Notes under the pieces: model-generated
What the model was told of the DNA's origin: nothing
The model's database searches: none
The model's input: only the letters and a program-made list of their open reading frames with translations
DNA from: an uncultured Parabacteroides sp.
GTDB taxonomy: Bacteria > Bacteroidota > Bacteroidia > Bacteroidales > Tannerellaceae
Assembly: GCA_949289155.1 (NCBI GenBank)
Contig: CASEMX010000009.1
Location: 1 to 62,989, forward strand
DNA: 62,989 nt
Direction of reading: 5' to 3'
Shown: one piece after another, positions 25,939 through 34,828 of the stretch
Layout of the letters: each line of letters begins with the position of its first letter
Numbering within the stretch: the stretch's first letter is position 1
Program-made: the position numbers and the translations under genes

Positions 25939-27121
25939 GGTAGTTCCTGCCGACCGTGTAGGTAGTGTGCAGGAATATTACTTCTCGAGGAAGCTGAAAG
26001 AGGTAGCCGAGATGAATGCTGCCGGGAAGAATGTGATTAACTTAGGAATCGGAAGCCCGGACTTGCCTCCTTCTGACTCTACGGTTGAGACCTTGTGCCA
26101 ACATGCCCGGAATGCGAACGAACATGGCTATCAACCTTACGTGGGCATTCCGGAACTGCGCGAGGCATTTGCCAACTGGTATAAGAGATGGTATGGCGTG
26201 GAACTGAATCCGAAGAATGAAATCCAACCGCTGATTGGCTCGAAAGAGGGAATCCTGCATATCTCACTGGCGTTTCTGAATCCGGGTGACGGTGTACTGG
26301 TCCCCAATCCGGGATACCCGACCTACAGTTCGGTTAGCAAACTGGTCCAAGCTCACCTGATTCCTTATGAACTGAAGGAAGAATTGGGTTGGCAACCGGA
26401 CTTTGAGGAGTTGGAGAAGCTGGATTTGTCGAACGTTAAGCTCATGTGGACGAATTATCCGAATATGCCGACCGGAGCGAATGCAAGCGTAGCACTTTAT
26501 CAGAAACTGGTCGATTTCGGACGCCGGCACAATATCGTTATCTGCAACGATAATCCGTATAGCTTCATCCTGAACGAACATCCACTCAGCATATTGAGCA
26601 TAGAAGGAGCCAAGGATATATGTATTGAGATGAATTCGATGAGCAAAGCACACAATATGCCGGGTTGGCGTATGGCGATGTTGGCATCCAATGCCCGGTT
26701 CGTCCAATGGGTCTTGAAGGTGAAGAGCAATATCGACTCCGGACAATTCAAACCGATGCAGTATGCTGCCGTCGAAGCATTGGCTGCACCGAAGGATTGG
26801 TATGACAAGATGAATGCCGTTTATCGTAGCCGCCGTGCATTGGCTGGAGAAATCATGCATACCTTGAGATGTACCTATGATGAAAAACAGGTAGGCATGT
26901 TCCTCTGGGGAAAGATTCCTGCGTCGTATAGCGGAAGCGAGGAATTGGCAGACAAGGTGCTCTATGATGCAAACGTATTCCTGACGCCGGGCTTTATCTT
27001 CGGTAGTGCGGGCGAACGTTACATCCGCATCTCTCTCTGTTGCAACCAAGATATGCTGGAGGAAGCCTTGAGTAGAATTAAGAAACAGATAGTTGATAAG
27101 AGAACAACGGGAACGATATAG
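25913..27121 (+). CDS. PLP-dependent class I/II aminotransferase (aromatic pathway)
   Basis: 402 residues, fold-type I aminotransferase. The PLP-binding Lys lies in SMSKAHNMPGWRMAML. INLGIGSPDLPP, NPGYPTYSS and the C-terminal RYIRISLC (carboxylate-binding Arg) are typical. Position between prephenate dehydratase and DAHP synthase/chorismate mutase points to amination of phenylpyruvate and 4-hydroxyphenylpyruvate. Sequence alone also allows an LL-diaminopimelate- or aspartate-like specificity. Start overlaps pheA. Confidence 0.88.
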   Translation: MKKEDKDCKVVPADRVGSVQEYYFSRKLKEVAEMNAAGKNVINLGIGSPDLPPSDSTVETLCQHARNANEHGYQPYVGIPELREAFANWYKRWYGVELNPKNEIQPLIGSKEGILHISLAFLNPGDGVLVPNPGYPTYSSVSKLVQAHLIPYELKEELGWQPDFEELEKLDLSNVKLMWTNYPNMPTGANASVALYQKLVDFGRRHNIVICNDNPYSFILNEHPLSILSIEGAKDICIEMNSMSKAHNMPGWRMAMLASNARFVQWVLKVKSNIDSGQFKPMQYAAVEALAAPKDWYDKMNAVYRSRRALAGEIMHTLRCTYDEKQVGMFLWGKIPASYSGSEELADKVLYDANVFLTPGFIFGSAGERYIRISLCCNQDMLEEALSRIKKQIVDKRTTGTI

Positions 27122-27189
27122 AGCCTTGTCTGCTCGTCAACTCATTAAATAAAAACAAACGAATTAATAAACTTAAAAAACTAAAAGAT

Positions 27190-28263
27190 ATGGAACAGAT
27201 GGATTTACAATCAATCCTGCTGCCGGGTATCGACCCGAAGCGTCCGATTGTCATTGCAGGACCTTGCAGCGCTGAGTCGGAAGAACAAGTAATGGATACC
27301 GCCCGCGAATTGGCATCGAAAGGCATTAAGATTTTCCGTGCTGGAATCTGGAAACCGCGTACCAAACCGGGAGGATTCGAAGGTATTGGCGTCATTGGCT
27401 TGCCATGGATGAAGCGCGTCAAAGAAGAAACAGGCATGTATGTGGCAACCGAAGTCGCTACAAAAGATCATGTATTCGAAGCTTTGAAGGCAGGCATAGA
27501 TATTTTGTGGATAGGAGCCCGTACAGCAGCAAACCCGTTTGCTGTGCAGGAGATTGCCGACGCATTGAAGGGAGTAGATATCCCTGTATTGATAAAGAAC
27601 CCGGTGAATCCAGACTTAGAACTTTGGATTGGTGCGTTTCAGCGTTTGTATGGTGCAGGCATTAAACGATTAGGAGCGATACATCGTGGTTTCAGTTCGT
27701 ATGACAAGAAGATTTATCGCAATTTGCCTTTGTGGCATATTCCGATTGAGTTGCGTCGCCGGATGCCGAACCTGCCAATATTCTGCGACCCGAGCCATAT
27801 TGGTGGCAAACGCGAATTGATAGCTCCTCTCTGCCAGCAGGCAATGGATTTGAATTTTGACGGCTTGATTATCGAATCTCACCGCGATCCGGACGCAGCG
27901 TGGAGTGATGCCAGCCAGCAAATAACTCCGGATGTACTGGATTATGTTTTGAATCTGTTGGTAATCCGTGATTCGACACAAACAACCGAGAATCTCAGCG
28001 AATTGCGCAAGCAGATAGATGGTATCGACGAGCAGTTGCTGGAGCTTCTGGCCAAAAGAATGCGTGTATCGCGTGAAATTGGCGTTTATAAGAAAGAGCA
28101 CAACATGCCTGTCCTGCAATCTCCGCGTTATAGCGAAATTTTAGAGAAACGCTCCAATATGGGTAAACAAATGGACCTCAATCCGGAATTTATTAAAGAG
28201 ATGCTGAAGGAAATTCATGAGGAATCGGTACGTCAGCAAATGATTGTCATGAACGAAAAGTAA
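27190..28263 (+). CDS. aroF: Bifunctional DAHP synthase / chorismate mutase
   Basis: 357 residues. Residues ~1-260 form a type I-beta 3-deoxy-7-phosphoheptulonate synthase (GPCSAESEEQV, GIWKPRTKPGGFEG, KNPVNPDLELWIGA, CDPSHIGGKRE). Residues ~265-357 form an AroQ-type chorismate mutase (LSELRKQIDGIDEQLLELLA, REIGVYKKEHNM). DAHP synthase starts the shikimate pathway and chorismate mutase makes prephenate, so both ends of the route to Phe/Tyr lie in one protein. It can thus be feedback-controlled as a unit. It follows the aminotransferase by 68 bp in the operon. The symbol is by convention; aroA/aroG names are also used. Confidence 0.93.
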   Translation: MEQMDLQSILLPGIDPKRPIVIAGPCSAESEEQVMDTARELASKGIKIFRAGIWKPRTKPGGFEGIGVIGLPWMKRVKEETGMYVATEVATKDHVFEALKAGIDILWIGARTAANPFAVQEIADALKGVDIPVLIKNPVNPDLELWIGAFQRLYGAGIKRLGAIHRGFSSYDKKIYRNLPLWHIPIELRRRMPNLPIFCDPSHIGGKRELIAPLCQQAMDLNFDGLIIESHRDPDAAWSDASQQITPDVLDYVLNLLVIRDSTQTTENLSELRKQIDGIDEQLLELLAKRMRVSREIGVYKKEHNMPVLQSPRYSEILEKRSNMGKQMDLNPEFIKEMLKEIHEESVRQQMIVMNEK

Positions 28264-28330
28264 TTACTAATTACGAATTACGGATTATAAATGGCTAATG
28301 ATTTACAATTCGTAATTCGTAATCTATTAT
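28264..28330. repeat. AATTACGAATTAC inverted repeat
   Basis: TTACGAATTACGGATTATAAA is followed by the complementary TTTACAATTCGTAATTCGTAAT, giving an AT-rich hairpin between the DAHP synthase and prephenate dehydrogenase genes. Same family as 3521-3603 and 53221-53325. It sits inside an operon, so it does not prevent cotranscription a priori. Confidence 0.7.
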
Positions 28331-28344
28331 TTATTATTAGAAAC

Positions 28345-29118
28345 ATGAAAATATTAATCCTCGGTGCAGGAAAGATGGGCTCTTTCTTCACCGATTTACT
28401 AAGTTTCGACCACGAAGTAGCCGTATTAGAGAATGATCCGAAACGGATGCGTTTTATTTATAATGCTATCCGGATGCAAAATGTAGAAGAGGTCGGAGAG
28501 TTTAAACCGGAGTTGGTGATCAATTGTGTGACGCTGAATCATACAATCGATGCATTCAAATCAGTTTTGTCCTATTTGCCGCCCTATTGTATCATTTCCG
28601 ATATAGCTTCAGTCAAGACACATTTGAAAGAGTTTTACGAAACGTGCGGTTTTCCGTATGTTTCTACGCATCCGATGTTTGGTCCGACATTTGCCAACTT
28701 AGGAAACCTGAGCAAGGAAAATACAATTATTATTTCCGAAGGCGACCATTTAGGCAAGATTTTCTTTAAAGATATCTATGAGAAGTTGCACCTGAATATC
28801 CGCGAATATACGTTCGAAGAGCATGACCGGGTCGTAGCTTATTCTTTGGGAATCCCATTTGCTTCGACAATGGTGTTTGCCGCAACGATGAAACATCAGG
28901 ATGCGCCCGGTACAACCTTTAAGCGTCACATGAAAATAGCCCGCGGATTGCTCTCGGAAGATGATTATTTGCTGACGGAAATTCTTTTTAATCCGCGTAC
29001 TCCACGTCAAATCGAACGTATTCAAGAGGAACTTAGCCATTTGTTGGACATCATCAAACGACGGGATGCCGATGGAATCAAAGAATTCTTGACGAAAATC
29101 CGTAAAAATATCGAATAG
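28345..29118 (+). CDS. tyrA: Prephenate dehydrogenase
   Basis: 257 residues from MKILILGAGKMGSFFTDLLS, an NAD(P)-binding Rossmann start. An upstream ATG at 28291 lies in the repeat and would add a non-conserved tail. The STHPMFGPTFANL motif is typical of the TyrA catalytic region. The enzyme oxidatively decarboxylates prephenate to 4-hydroxyphenylpyruvate for tyrosine. It is short for the family: no ACT or mutase domain. Last gene of the aromatic operon. Confidence 0.92.
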   Translation: MKILILGAGKMGSFFTDLLSFDHEVAVLENDPKRMRFIYNAIRMQNVEEVGEFKPELVINCVTLNHTIDAFKSVLSYLPPYCIISDIASVKTHLKEFYETCGFPYVSTHPMFGPTFANLGNLSKENTIIISEGDHLGKIFFKDIYEKLHLNIREYTFEEHDRVVAYSLGIPFASTMVFAATMKHQDAPGTTFKRHMKIARGLLSEDDYLLTEILFNPRTPRQIERIQEELSHLLDIIKRRDADGIKEFLTKIRKNIE

Positions 29119-29266
29119 TTTTTTTAATCTGACGGATATTTTTTCCTCTTCCCTTCGACCGGTTAAAGAGTCTGACGGGACTTTTCGTTGAAACTTTTAG
29201 CCGGTCGATGAATTTAATAATAACGCCTTTTAACCTCGCCAATAGTTAATTCGTTTGAATAATTCC

Positions 29267-29274
29267 TACCTTTG
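29267..29274 (+). promoter_or_regulatory. -7 element of the 29.3 kb gene
   Basis: TACCTTTG, 47 bp before the start of the sigma-like membrane protein. No good -33 element at the right distance. Confidence 0.45.
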
Positions 29275-29320
29275 TCCGCGAGAACAAAAAATCGGTGAAA
29301 TCATATAACAGCAAACCATT

Positions 29321-30091
29321 ATGAGCGAAACGTTTCCTCTGCCGAAGCAAGAGAAGGAAATATTGTCTTTCTTTTATGATAAACATTGGAAAAGCTTCTT
29401 GCAATTTATCAGGAAGCGGTTCCCTTTATCGACGGGCATTTTGCGGGAAATTTATGATGATAGTTTTTATCGCTTGGCTGAACAGTTCAGTGATGGGACG
29501 AAATGTGTAGATACTCCGCTGAAAATTCTCCTTTTTCGTGAAGCAGTAGAACAATTGCTCCAGTCAAAATATGTAAAGAAAGCCGTAGCAGAAAGTACGG
29601 ACTTCCAAAAAGAATGGCAACAACAAGAGGATTACATAGAAATCTATCGTAATGTAAAGGCTTGGTTGGAGGAAAAAGAAAAACAACCGGAAATCACAGG
29701 GAGCGAACGCTATGATTGTATCCGTAAGTTGGCAGAACGTATCGACAGAATGTGGACGGAATCGGAACCTGCAGAGTTGCTGAAACGACAAATGCGTATC
29801 GAGCGTTATCTTGCCGAGGAATTATCCCAGCGCGAACGTTTTGAACTGGAAAGCGACCTGAATAAAGACGAAGCGTTCCAGTTGCAATACGAGGCAACTA
29901 CGCTTTTTGTAGATACGCGGAACAACTTGATGGAAGATATGGAGATTGTGGCTATCTTTCGGGAATGTCAAACCGAATCAATCCGATGGATTAGCAAAGA
30001 AAAGAGAGCCCGCCGGAATTTCTTGTGGCAAGCAGCCTTAGTTGCCTTGATTTTGTTTCTTTTAAATCTACTCATGAAGGCTTTTTATTAG
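29321..30091 (+). CDS. Sigma-region-2-like membrane protein
   Basis: 256 residues. The N-terminal ~80 residues (FFYDKHWKSFLQFIRKRFPL, REIYDDSFYRLAEQF) resemble region 2 of ECF sigma factors. A middle segment, IERYLAEELSQRERFELESD, resembles anti-sigma/zinc-finger-less regulator linkers. A C-terminal membrane helix spans about residues 233-253. There is no region 4 (DNA -35 binding). Both assignments rest on weak visual similarity, so a membrane-tethered sigma/anti-sigma-like regulator is only a hypothesis. It lies 38 bp upstream of the DUF4290 gene. Confidence 0.6.
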   Translation: MSETFPLPKQEKEILSFFYDKHWKSFLQFIRKRFPLSTGILREIYDDSFYRLAEQFSDGTKCVDTPLKILLFREAVEQLLQSKYVKKAVAESTDFQKEWQQQEDYIEIYRNVKAWLEEKEKQPEITGSERYDCIRKLAERIDRMWTESEPAELLKRQMRIERYLAEELSQRERFELESDLNKDEAFQLQYEATTLFVDTRNNLMEDMEIVAIFRECQTESIRWISKEKRARRNFLWQAALVALILFLLNLLMKAFY

Positions 30092-30099
30092 AATTTCTC

Positions 30100-30107
30100 T
30101 ATATTTG
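30100..30107 (+). promoter_or_regulatory. -7 element of the DUF4290-murA operon
   Basis: TATATTTG, 22 bp before the ATG at 30129. It overlaps an alternative TTG start at 30105, which argues against that start. Confidence 0.55.
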
Positions 30108-30128
30108 CGCACAAACAAAGTGATACGA

Positions 30129-30737
30129 ATGAAATATAATACACAAGAAAAGAAATTAGTTTTGCCAGAGTATGGCCGTAACATCCAGCGGATGGTGGAT
30201 TATTGCGTAACGATTCAAAACCGAGCAGAAAGAAAACGTTGTGCAAACACGATTATCAATATAATGGGGAATATGTTTCCGCATCTGCGCGATGTCAATG
30301 ACTTCAAACATATTTTGTGGGACCATTTGGCGATTATGTCTGATTTCAAATTAGATATTGATTATCCTTATGAAATCGTAAGAAAAGAGAATTTATATAC
30401 TCGCCCACCACGTATCCCATATAATAACTCGCGTATTCGTTACCGCCATTATGGTAAGACTTTAGAGCGGATGATAAAGAGAGCGACCGAGTATCCGCAA
30501 GGACCGGAAAAGGACCAATTAGTGAAACTCCTTGCTACACAAATGAAGAAATCGTTCCTGACATGGAACAAAGAGTCTGTCGATGACCGGAAAATATTCA
30601 AAGATTTGGATGAATTATCGGAGGGTAAGATTGTCCTGAGCGAAGGGGTTCATAAACTGACGGAAAGCCGCGAGATCTTGGCGCGGAATAACAATAATAA
30701 TAAGCGGAATAATTATTCAAGAAAAGGCAATAGATGA
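30129..30737 (+). CDS. DUF4290 family protein
   Basis: 202 residues from the ATG at 30129 (MKYNTQEKKLVLPEYGRNIQ). Contains YGRNIQRMVDYCVTIQNRAERKRCANTII and HLRDVNDFKHILWDHLAIMS, a pattern I recall as DUF4290, conserved in Bacteroidetes upstream of murA. Charged, Asn-rich C-terminal tail (NNNNNKRNNYSRK). No membrane segment. It overlaps murA by 4 bp (ATGA), which suggests translational coupling and a link to envelope precursor synthesis. Function unknown. Confidence 0.85.
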   Translation: MKYNTQEKKLVLPEYGRNIQRMVDYCVTIQNRAERKRCANTIINIMGNMFPHLRDVNDFKHILWDHLAIMSDFKLDIDYPYEIVRKENLYTRPPRIPYNNSRIRYRHYGKTLERMIKRATEYPQGPEKDQLVKLLATQMKKSFLTWNKESVDDRKIFKDLDELSEGKIVLSEGVHKLTESREILARNNNNNKRNNYSRKGNR

Positions 30738-32038
30738 GTTCGTTCGTTATAGAAGGTGGACATAAGTTATGTGGTGAAATTTCTCCACAAGGCGCAAAGA
30801 ACGAAGCGCTGGAGGTGATTTGTGCCGTATTGCTGACTCCTGAAAAAGTAACTATCCATAATGTGCCGGATATCCTGGATGTAAATAACTTAATCCAATT
30901 ATTGCGGGATATGCGGGTAAAGGTGGAACGTCCGGCGGTAGGGACTTATACTTTCCAAGCCGATGATATCGATTTAGATTATCTGGAAACAGAAGACTTT
31001 CTTAGAAGAAGTGCTTCATTGCGCGGTTCGGTGATGATTATTGGTCCCTTAGTTACTCGTTTTGGCAAAGCAATGATTCCAAAACCGGGAGGCGATAAAA
31101 TAGGCCGTCGCCGTTTGGATACACATTTCTTAGGCATCCAGAAATTAGGCGCATCTTTCTTTTATGATGCCGTGCGGCAAGTCTATGTCGTAGAGGGAAA
31201 ACATCTGAAAGGCACTTATATGTTGTTGGATGAGGCCTCTATTACGGGTACGGCAAACATTCTTATGGCGGCTGTATTGGCAGAAGGAAAAACTACCATC
31301 TATAACGCAGCGTGTGAACCCTATTTGCAACAGCTTTCTTCCATGTTGATACGGATGGGAGCGAATATTTCCGGTGTGGGTTCGAACTTATTGACTATCG
31401 AAGGGGTTAAATCCTTAAAAGGGACAGAACATACCATCCTGCCAGATATGATTGAGGTAGGAAGTTTTATCGGTATGGCTGCAATGACCGGTTCGGATAT
31501 CCGTATTAAGGATACACAGTTCGATCGATTGGGTATCATCCCGAACTCCTTCCGAAGATTAGGCATAACTGTGGAGCAGGAGGGTGACGACATCCATATT
31601 CCGGCACATGATTCCTACGAAATAGAGACCTTTATCGATGGTTCGATTATGACAATAGCCGATGCGCCTTGGCCCGGGCTTACCCCTGATTTGTTGAGCG
31701 TATTTTTGGTCGTAGCGACCCAAGCGGTGGGCAGCGTGTTGATTCATCAGAAGATGTTTGAAAGCCGTTTATTCTTCGTGGATAAGTTAATCGATATGGG
31801 AGCACAGATTATTTTATGTGACCCGCACCGTGCTACGGTTATCGGCTTAGGTAATCGCTTTAAGCTTCGGGCATCCAAGATGGTCTCTCCCGATATTCGT
31901 GCAGGTATTGCCTTGTTGATTGCGGCAATGAGTGCGGAAGGCACAAGCACGATTCACAATATTGACCAGATAGACCGAGGGTATCAAGATATAGATAAGC
32001 GCTTAAACCAGTTGGGTGCACGTATTACCCGTTTATAA
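30734..32038 (+). CDS. murA: UDP-N-acetylglucosamine 1-carboxyvinyltransferase
   Basis: 434 residues. Transfers enolpyruvate from PEP to UDP-GlcNAc, the first committed step of peptidoglycan synthesis. Visible are GGHKLCGEISPQGAKNEAL (substrate Lys/Asn), RRSASLRGSVMIIGPL and the active-site loop KPGGDKIGRRRLDTHF. The usual catalytic Cys (C115 in E. coli, the fosfomycin target) is Asp here, at residue 121. Asp at this position keeps activity but gives intrinsic fosfomycin resistance in other bacteria. Length fits the family. Overlaps DUF4290. Confidence 0.95.
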   Translation: MSSFVIEGGHKLCGEISPQGAKNEALEVICAVLLTPEKVTIHNVPDILDVNNLIQLLRDMRVKVERPAVGTYTFQADDIDLDYLETEDFLRRSASLRGSVMIIGPLVTRFGKAMIPKPGGDKIGRRRLDTHFLGIQKLGASFFYDAVRQVYVVEGKHLKGTYMLLDEASITGTANILMAAVLAEGKTTIYNAACEPYLQQLSSMLIRMGANISGVGSNLLTIEGVKSLKGTEHTILPDMIEVGSFIGMAAMTGSDIRIKDTQFDRLGIIPNSFRRLGITVEQEGDDIHIPAHDSYEIETFIDGSIMTIADAPWPGLTPDLLSVFLVVATQAVGSVLIHQKMFESRLFFVDKLIDMGAQIILCDPHRATVIGLGNRFKLRASKMVSPDIRAGIALLIAAMSAEGTSTIHNIDQIDRGYQDIDKRLNQLGARITRL

Positions 32039-32051
32039 AAGATGATGTCGT

Positions 32052-32582
32052 ATGATTAATCCGGATGAGGTATTCAAAATAGGACAATTTGCCAAGCCGC
32101 ATGGCATCAAAGGTGAAATTACCCTAATTATGGATTATGATGTCTCTGATGATTGGGACGAACAGGAGGAGCCTTACATTATCTGCGAAGTAAACGGGAT
32201 ATTAGTTCCTTTCTTTGTGGAGGAGTACCGATATAAGAACGATACTGCGCTGCTTTTAAAACTGGAAGGCATCGACTCCGAAGCAGAAGCTCGTGAGTTC
32301 AGCAACCGTATGGTTTATTATCCATTAAGCAAAGTAAATACGAACGAATTGGTAGGGGATATCACGTGGGATAACTTCATCGGATTTACCGTTGTTGATA
32401 AACAGCGGGGAGAAATCGGACAAATCACCCATGTAGATGAGACAACCCTTAACGTACTCTTGGAGATACGGTATGACGGACGGGATATTCTTTTGCCGGC
32501 AGCTGATGAACTGATTCAGGATGTGGATTATTCACAGAAGCGAATCATGGTTTCCATGCCGGAAGGATTACTTGATTTATAG
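32052..32582 (+). CDS. rimM: Ribosome maturation factor RimM
   Basis: 176 residues. The N-terminal RimM barrel starts FKIGQFAKPHGIKGEITLIM. The C-terminal PRC-barrel contains the DNFIGFTVVDKQRGEIGQI motif. RimM assists 30S subunit assembly and 16S rRNA processing near the head domain via S19. The gene follows murA by 13 bp; rimM is more often beside rpsP/trmD, so this location is a local arrangement. Length normal. Confidence 0.93.
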   Translation: MINPDEVFKIGQFAKPHGIKGEITLIMDYDVSDDWDEQEEPYIICEVNGILVPFFVEEYRYKNDTALLLKLEGIDSEAEAREFSNRMVYYPLSKVNTNELVGDITWDNFIGFTVVDKQRGEIGQITHVDETTLNVLLEIRYDGRDILLPAADELIQDVDYSQKRIMVSMPEGLLDL

Positions 32583-32590
32583 ATAATCGT

Positions 32591-33469
32591 ATGAAGTGGA
32601 AAAGGACTAAGGCAAAAGGCAACCAGCTCTCTTTCTGGAAGCGCATACGCTTCAAGTATAAACTTTCCTTTATCAATGAAAGTACGCTAGAAGAGGTATG
32701 GATGGTCCGGTTGTCGCAGTTATCGGTATTTATTGCGTTCGCCTTGTTTGCCTTTTCGTTGGTTGCTTTTACTGCTTTCTTGATTATTAAGACGCCTATT
32801 CGCAATTATCTGCCGGGATACTTGGATGTTGAGGTGCGCAGGAACATTATGGACAATGCGCTGAGGGCAGATTCGCTGGAACGCATGATACAGATACAGG
32901 ACTTGTACCTCCGGAACGTTACAGAGATTCTGTCAGGTGAAATACGGTTGGATTCGATTCGGCAAATCGATTCCTTGGCACGGGTAGATGCCGACTTCCA
33001 GATTCCGAGAAGCGAGGAGGAGCTGGCGTTTGTGAAGACTTTCGAGCAGGAGGAGAAGTATAACTTGACGGTACTGAACACCAATACGGCTCCTATCGAG
33101 GGACTGTTCTTCTATAAGCCGGTGAACGGGGTGATATCTTCGCATTATCAGGCGGACCTTCGCCATTTCGGTGTCGATATAGCGGCTTCGCCCAAGGAAA
33201 GTGTCTTGGCAACTTTGGGAGGGACCGTTATCTATGCGGGCTATGACCCGAATCATGGGAATGTCATTCAAATACAACATAAGAATGGTTTTGTCTCTGT
33301 CTATAAGCATAATGAGCTGCTGTTGAAAGAGCCCGGCGAGCAGGTAGTGGCAGGAGAGGCTATCGCGTTGGTCGGGAATACCGGCGCATTATCGACAGGA
33401 CCGCATCTGCATTTCGAGCTGTGGTATAACGGCAAACCCATCAATCCGGAAGACCTTATTGTTTTTTAA
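32591..33469 (+). CDS. Membrane-anchored M23 peptidase
   Basis: 292 residues. A basic cytoplasmic N-terminus is followed by one membrane helix (about residues 38-62) and a coiled, charged linker. The C-terminal domain is LytM/M23: the HFGVDIAA (HxxxD) and HLHFELWYNGKPINPEDLI (HxH) zinc motifs are intact. A periplasmic peptidoglycan endopeptidase role in cell-wall remodelling is inferred from the family. It lies 8 bp after rimM and 9 bp before dxr in one operon. Confidence 0.9.
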   Translation: MKWKRTKAKGNQLSFWKRIRFKYKLSFINESTLEEVWMVRLSQLSVFIAFALFAFSLVAFTAFLIIKTPIRNYLPGYLDVEVRRNIMDNALRADSLERMIQIQDLYLRNVTEILSGEIRLDSIRQIDSLARVDADFQIPRSEEELAFVKTFEQEEKYNLTVLNTNTAPIEGLFFYKPVNGVISSHYQADLRHFGVDIAASPKESVLATLGGTVIYAGYDPNHGNVIQIQHKNGFVSVYKHNELLLKEPGEQVVAGEAIALVGNTGALSTGPHLHFELWYNGKPINPEDLIVF

Positions 33470-33478
33470 GAGAAAGAG

Positions 33479-34633
33479 ATGAAAAGACAATTAGCTATAT
33501 TAGGCTCGACAGGCTCTATCGGTACGCAAGCATTGGAGGTAGTCAACGAACACCCCGACCGCTTTGAAGTGTATGCCTTGACAGCCAATAATCAGGTAGA
33601 TTTATTGATTAATCAGGCAAGGAAGTATATGCCTGAGGTGGTCGTGATTGCCAATGAAGCAAAATATCCCGAACTGAAGGAGGCATTGGAGGATTTGCCT
33701 ATCAAGGTATGGGCAGGCTCGGAGGCGATAACCCAAGTGGTACAGTTGGGGCCTATCGATATGGTACTGACGGCAATGGTCGGATATGCCGGGCTGCAGC
33801 CTACGATTGCGGCAATCAAGGCGGGAAAGGCCATTGCGCTGGCAAACAAGGAGACGTTGGTCGTGGCAGGCGAATTGATTACCGGGCTGGCGGCTGAATA
33901 TCGTGTGCCTATCCTGCCGGTCGATTCGGAGCATTCTGCCATCTTCCAGTGTCTGAACGGTGCGTATGATAATCCGGTGGAGAAGATTCTGCTGACGGCG
34001 TCAGGCGGTCCGTTCCGCCAGAAGTCCATAGAGGAGCTGGCGGTGGTGACCAAAGAGCAGGCGCTGAAGCATCCCAATTGGCACATGGGCGCGAAGATTA
34101 CGATAGATTCGGCTTCGATGATGAACAAAGGGTTCGAGATGATTGAGGCGAAATGGCTGTTCGGCGTGACGCCGGAGCAGATTCAAATCGTCGTGCATCC
34201 GCAGTCGGTGATTCATTCGATGGTGCAGTTCGAGGATGGGGCGGTGATTGCCCAGTTGGGTATTCCGGACATGAAGCTGCCGATTGCCTATGCCTTTTCC
34301 TATCCGGAGCGGATGAAGAGCAAGGCTCCGCGTTTGGATTTCGCGCAATATGCCACGCTGACGTTCGAAGAGCCGGACATGAACCGCTTCCGTAACCTTG
34401 CCTACGCATTCGAGTCGGTTCGCAAGGGCGGGAATATGCCCTGTATCCTGAATGCCGCCAACGAGATTGCCGTGGCTGCCTTCTTGCAGGACCGGATAGG
34501 TTTCCTGCAGATGAGCGATATCATTGAGAAGACCATGGCGGCAGCGACATTTATCCCGAATCCGACATACGAAGATTATGTCCATACGGATGCGGAGGCA
34601 CGGCAGTTGGCTTCCGGGCAGATTCCCACGTGA
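33479..34633 (+). CDS. dxr: 1-deoxy-D-xylulose 5-phosphate reductoisomerase
   Basis: 384 residues. Makes MEP in the non-mevalonate isoprenoid pathway. Visible are the NADPH-binding GSTGSIGTQALEVVNEHPD, ANKETLVVAGELIT, the metal/substrate motif PVDSEHSAIFQCLNG and SASMMNKGFEMIEA. The last codons (GQIPT and stop) are formed by the first unit of the 22-bp palindromic array at 34622, so the C-terminus has been rewritten by the repeat. The domain is otherwise intact. Note that ispF, another MEP-pathway gene, is encoded at 39081. Confidence 0.94.
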   Translation: MKRQLAILGSTGSIGTQALEVVNEHPDRFEVYALTANNQVDLLINQARKYMPEVVVIANEAKYPELKEALEDLPIKVWAGSEAITQVVQLGPIDMVLTAMVGYAGLQPTIAAIKAGKAIALANKETLVVAGELITGLAAEYRVPILPVDSEHSAIFQCLNGAYDNPVEKILLTASGGPFRQKSIEELAVVTKEQALKHPNWHMGAKITIDSASMMNKGFEMIEAKWLFGVTPEQIQIVVHPQSVIHSMVQFEDGAVIAQLGIPDMKLPIAYAFSYPERMKSKAPRLDFAQYATLTFEEPDMNRFRNLAYAFESVRKGGNMPCILNAANEIAVAAFLQDRIGFLQMSDIIEKTMAAATFIPNPTYEDYVHTDAEARQLASGQIPT

Positions 34634-34775
34634 GGTAACGAAATTCCCATAGTGTGGTAACGCTATTCCCATAGGCTGGTAATCGTATTCCCATGCCGTG
34701 GTAACGTACTTCCCACGGCGTGGTAACATAGTTCCCACGGCGTGGGAATAGGATTACCAAATAGGGGTAATGGTT
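34622..34775. repeat. 22-bp palindromic array overlapping the dxr 3' end
   Basis: Units begin at 34622, 34643, 34665, 34687, 34709, 34731 and 34753 (period 21-22 bp), with the core TTCCCANNGNGTGGTAAC. The best copy, TTCCCACGGCGTGGGAA, is nearly a perfect palindrome. The dxr stop codon (34631-34633) lies inside the first unit. It ends about 50 bp before rseP, so the array lies within an operon. Confidence 0.88.
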
Positions 34776-34828
34776 TTGGTAACGATAAAAAACAGAGAAT
34801 AAAGCAAATAAGAACAAAACAGTAAAGC

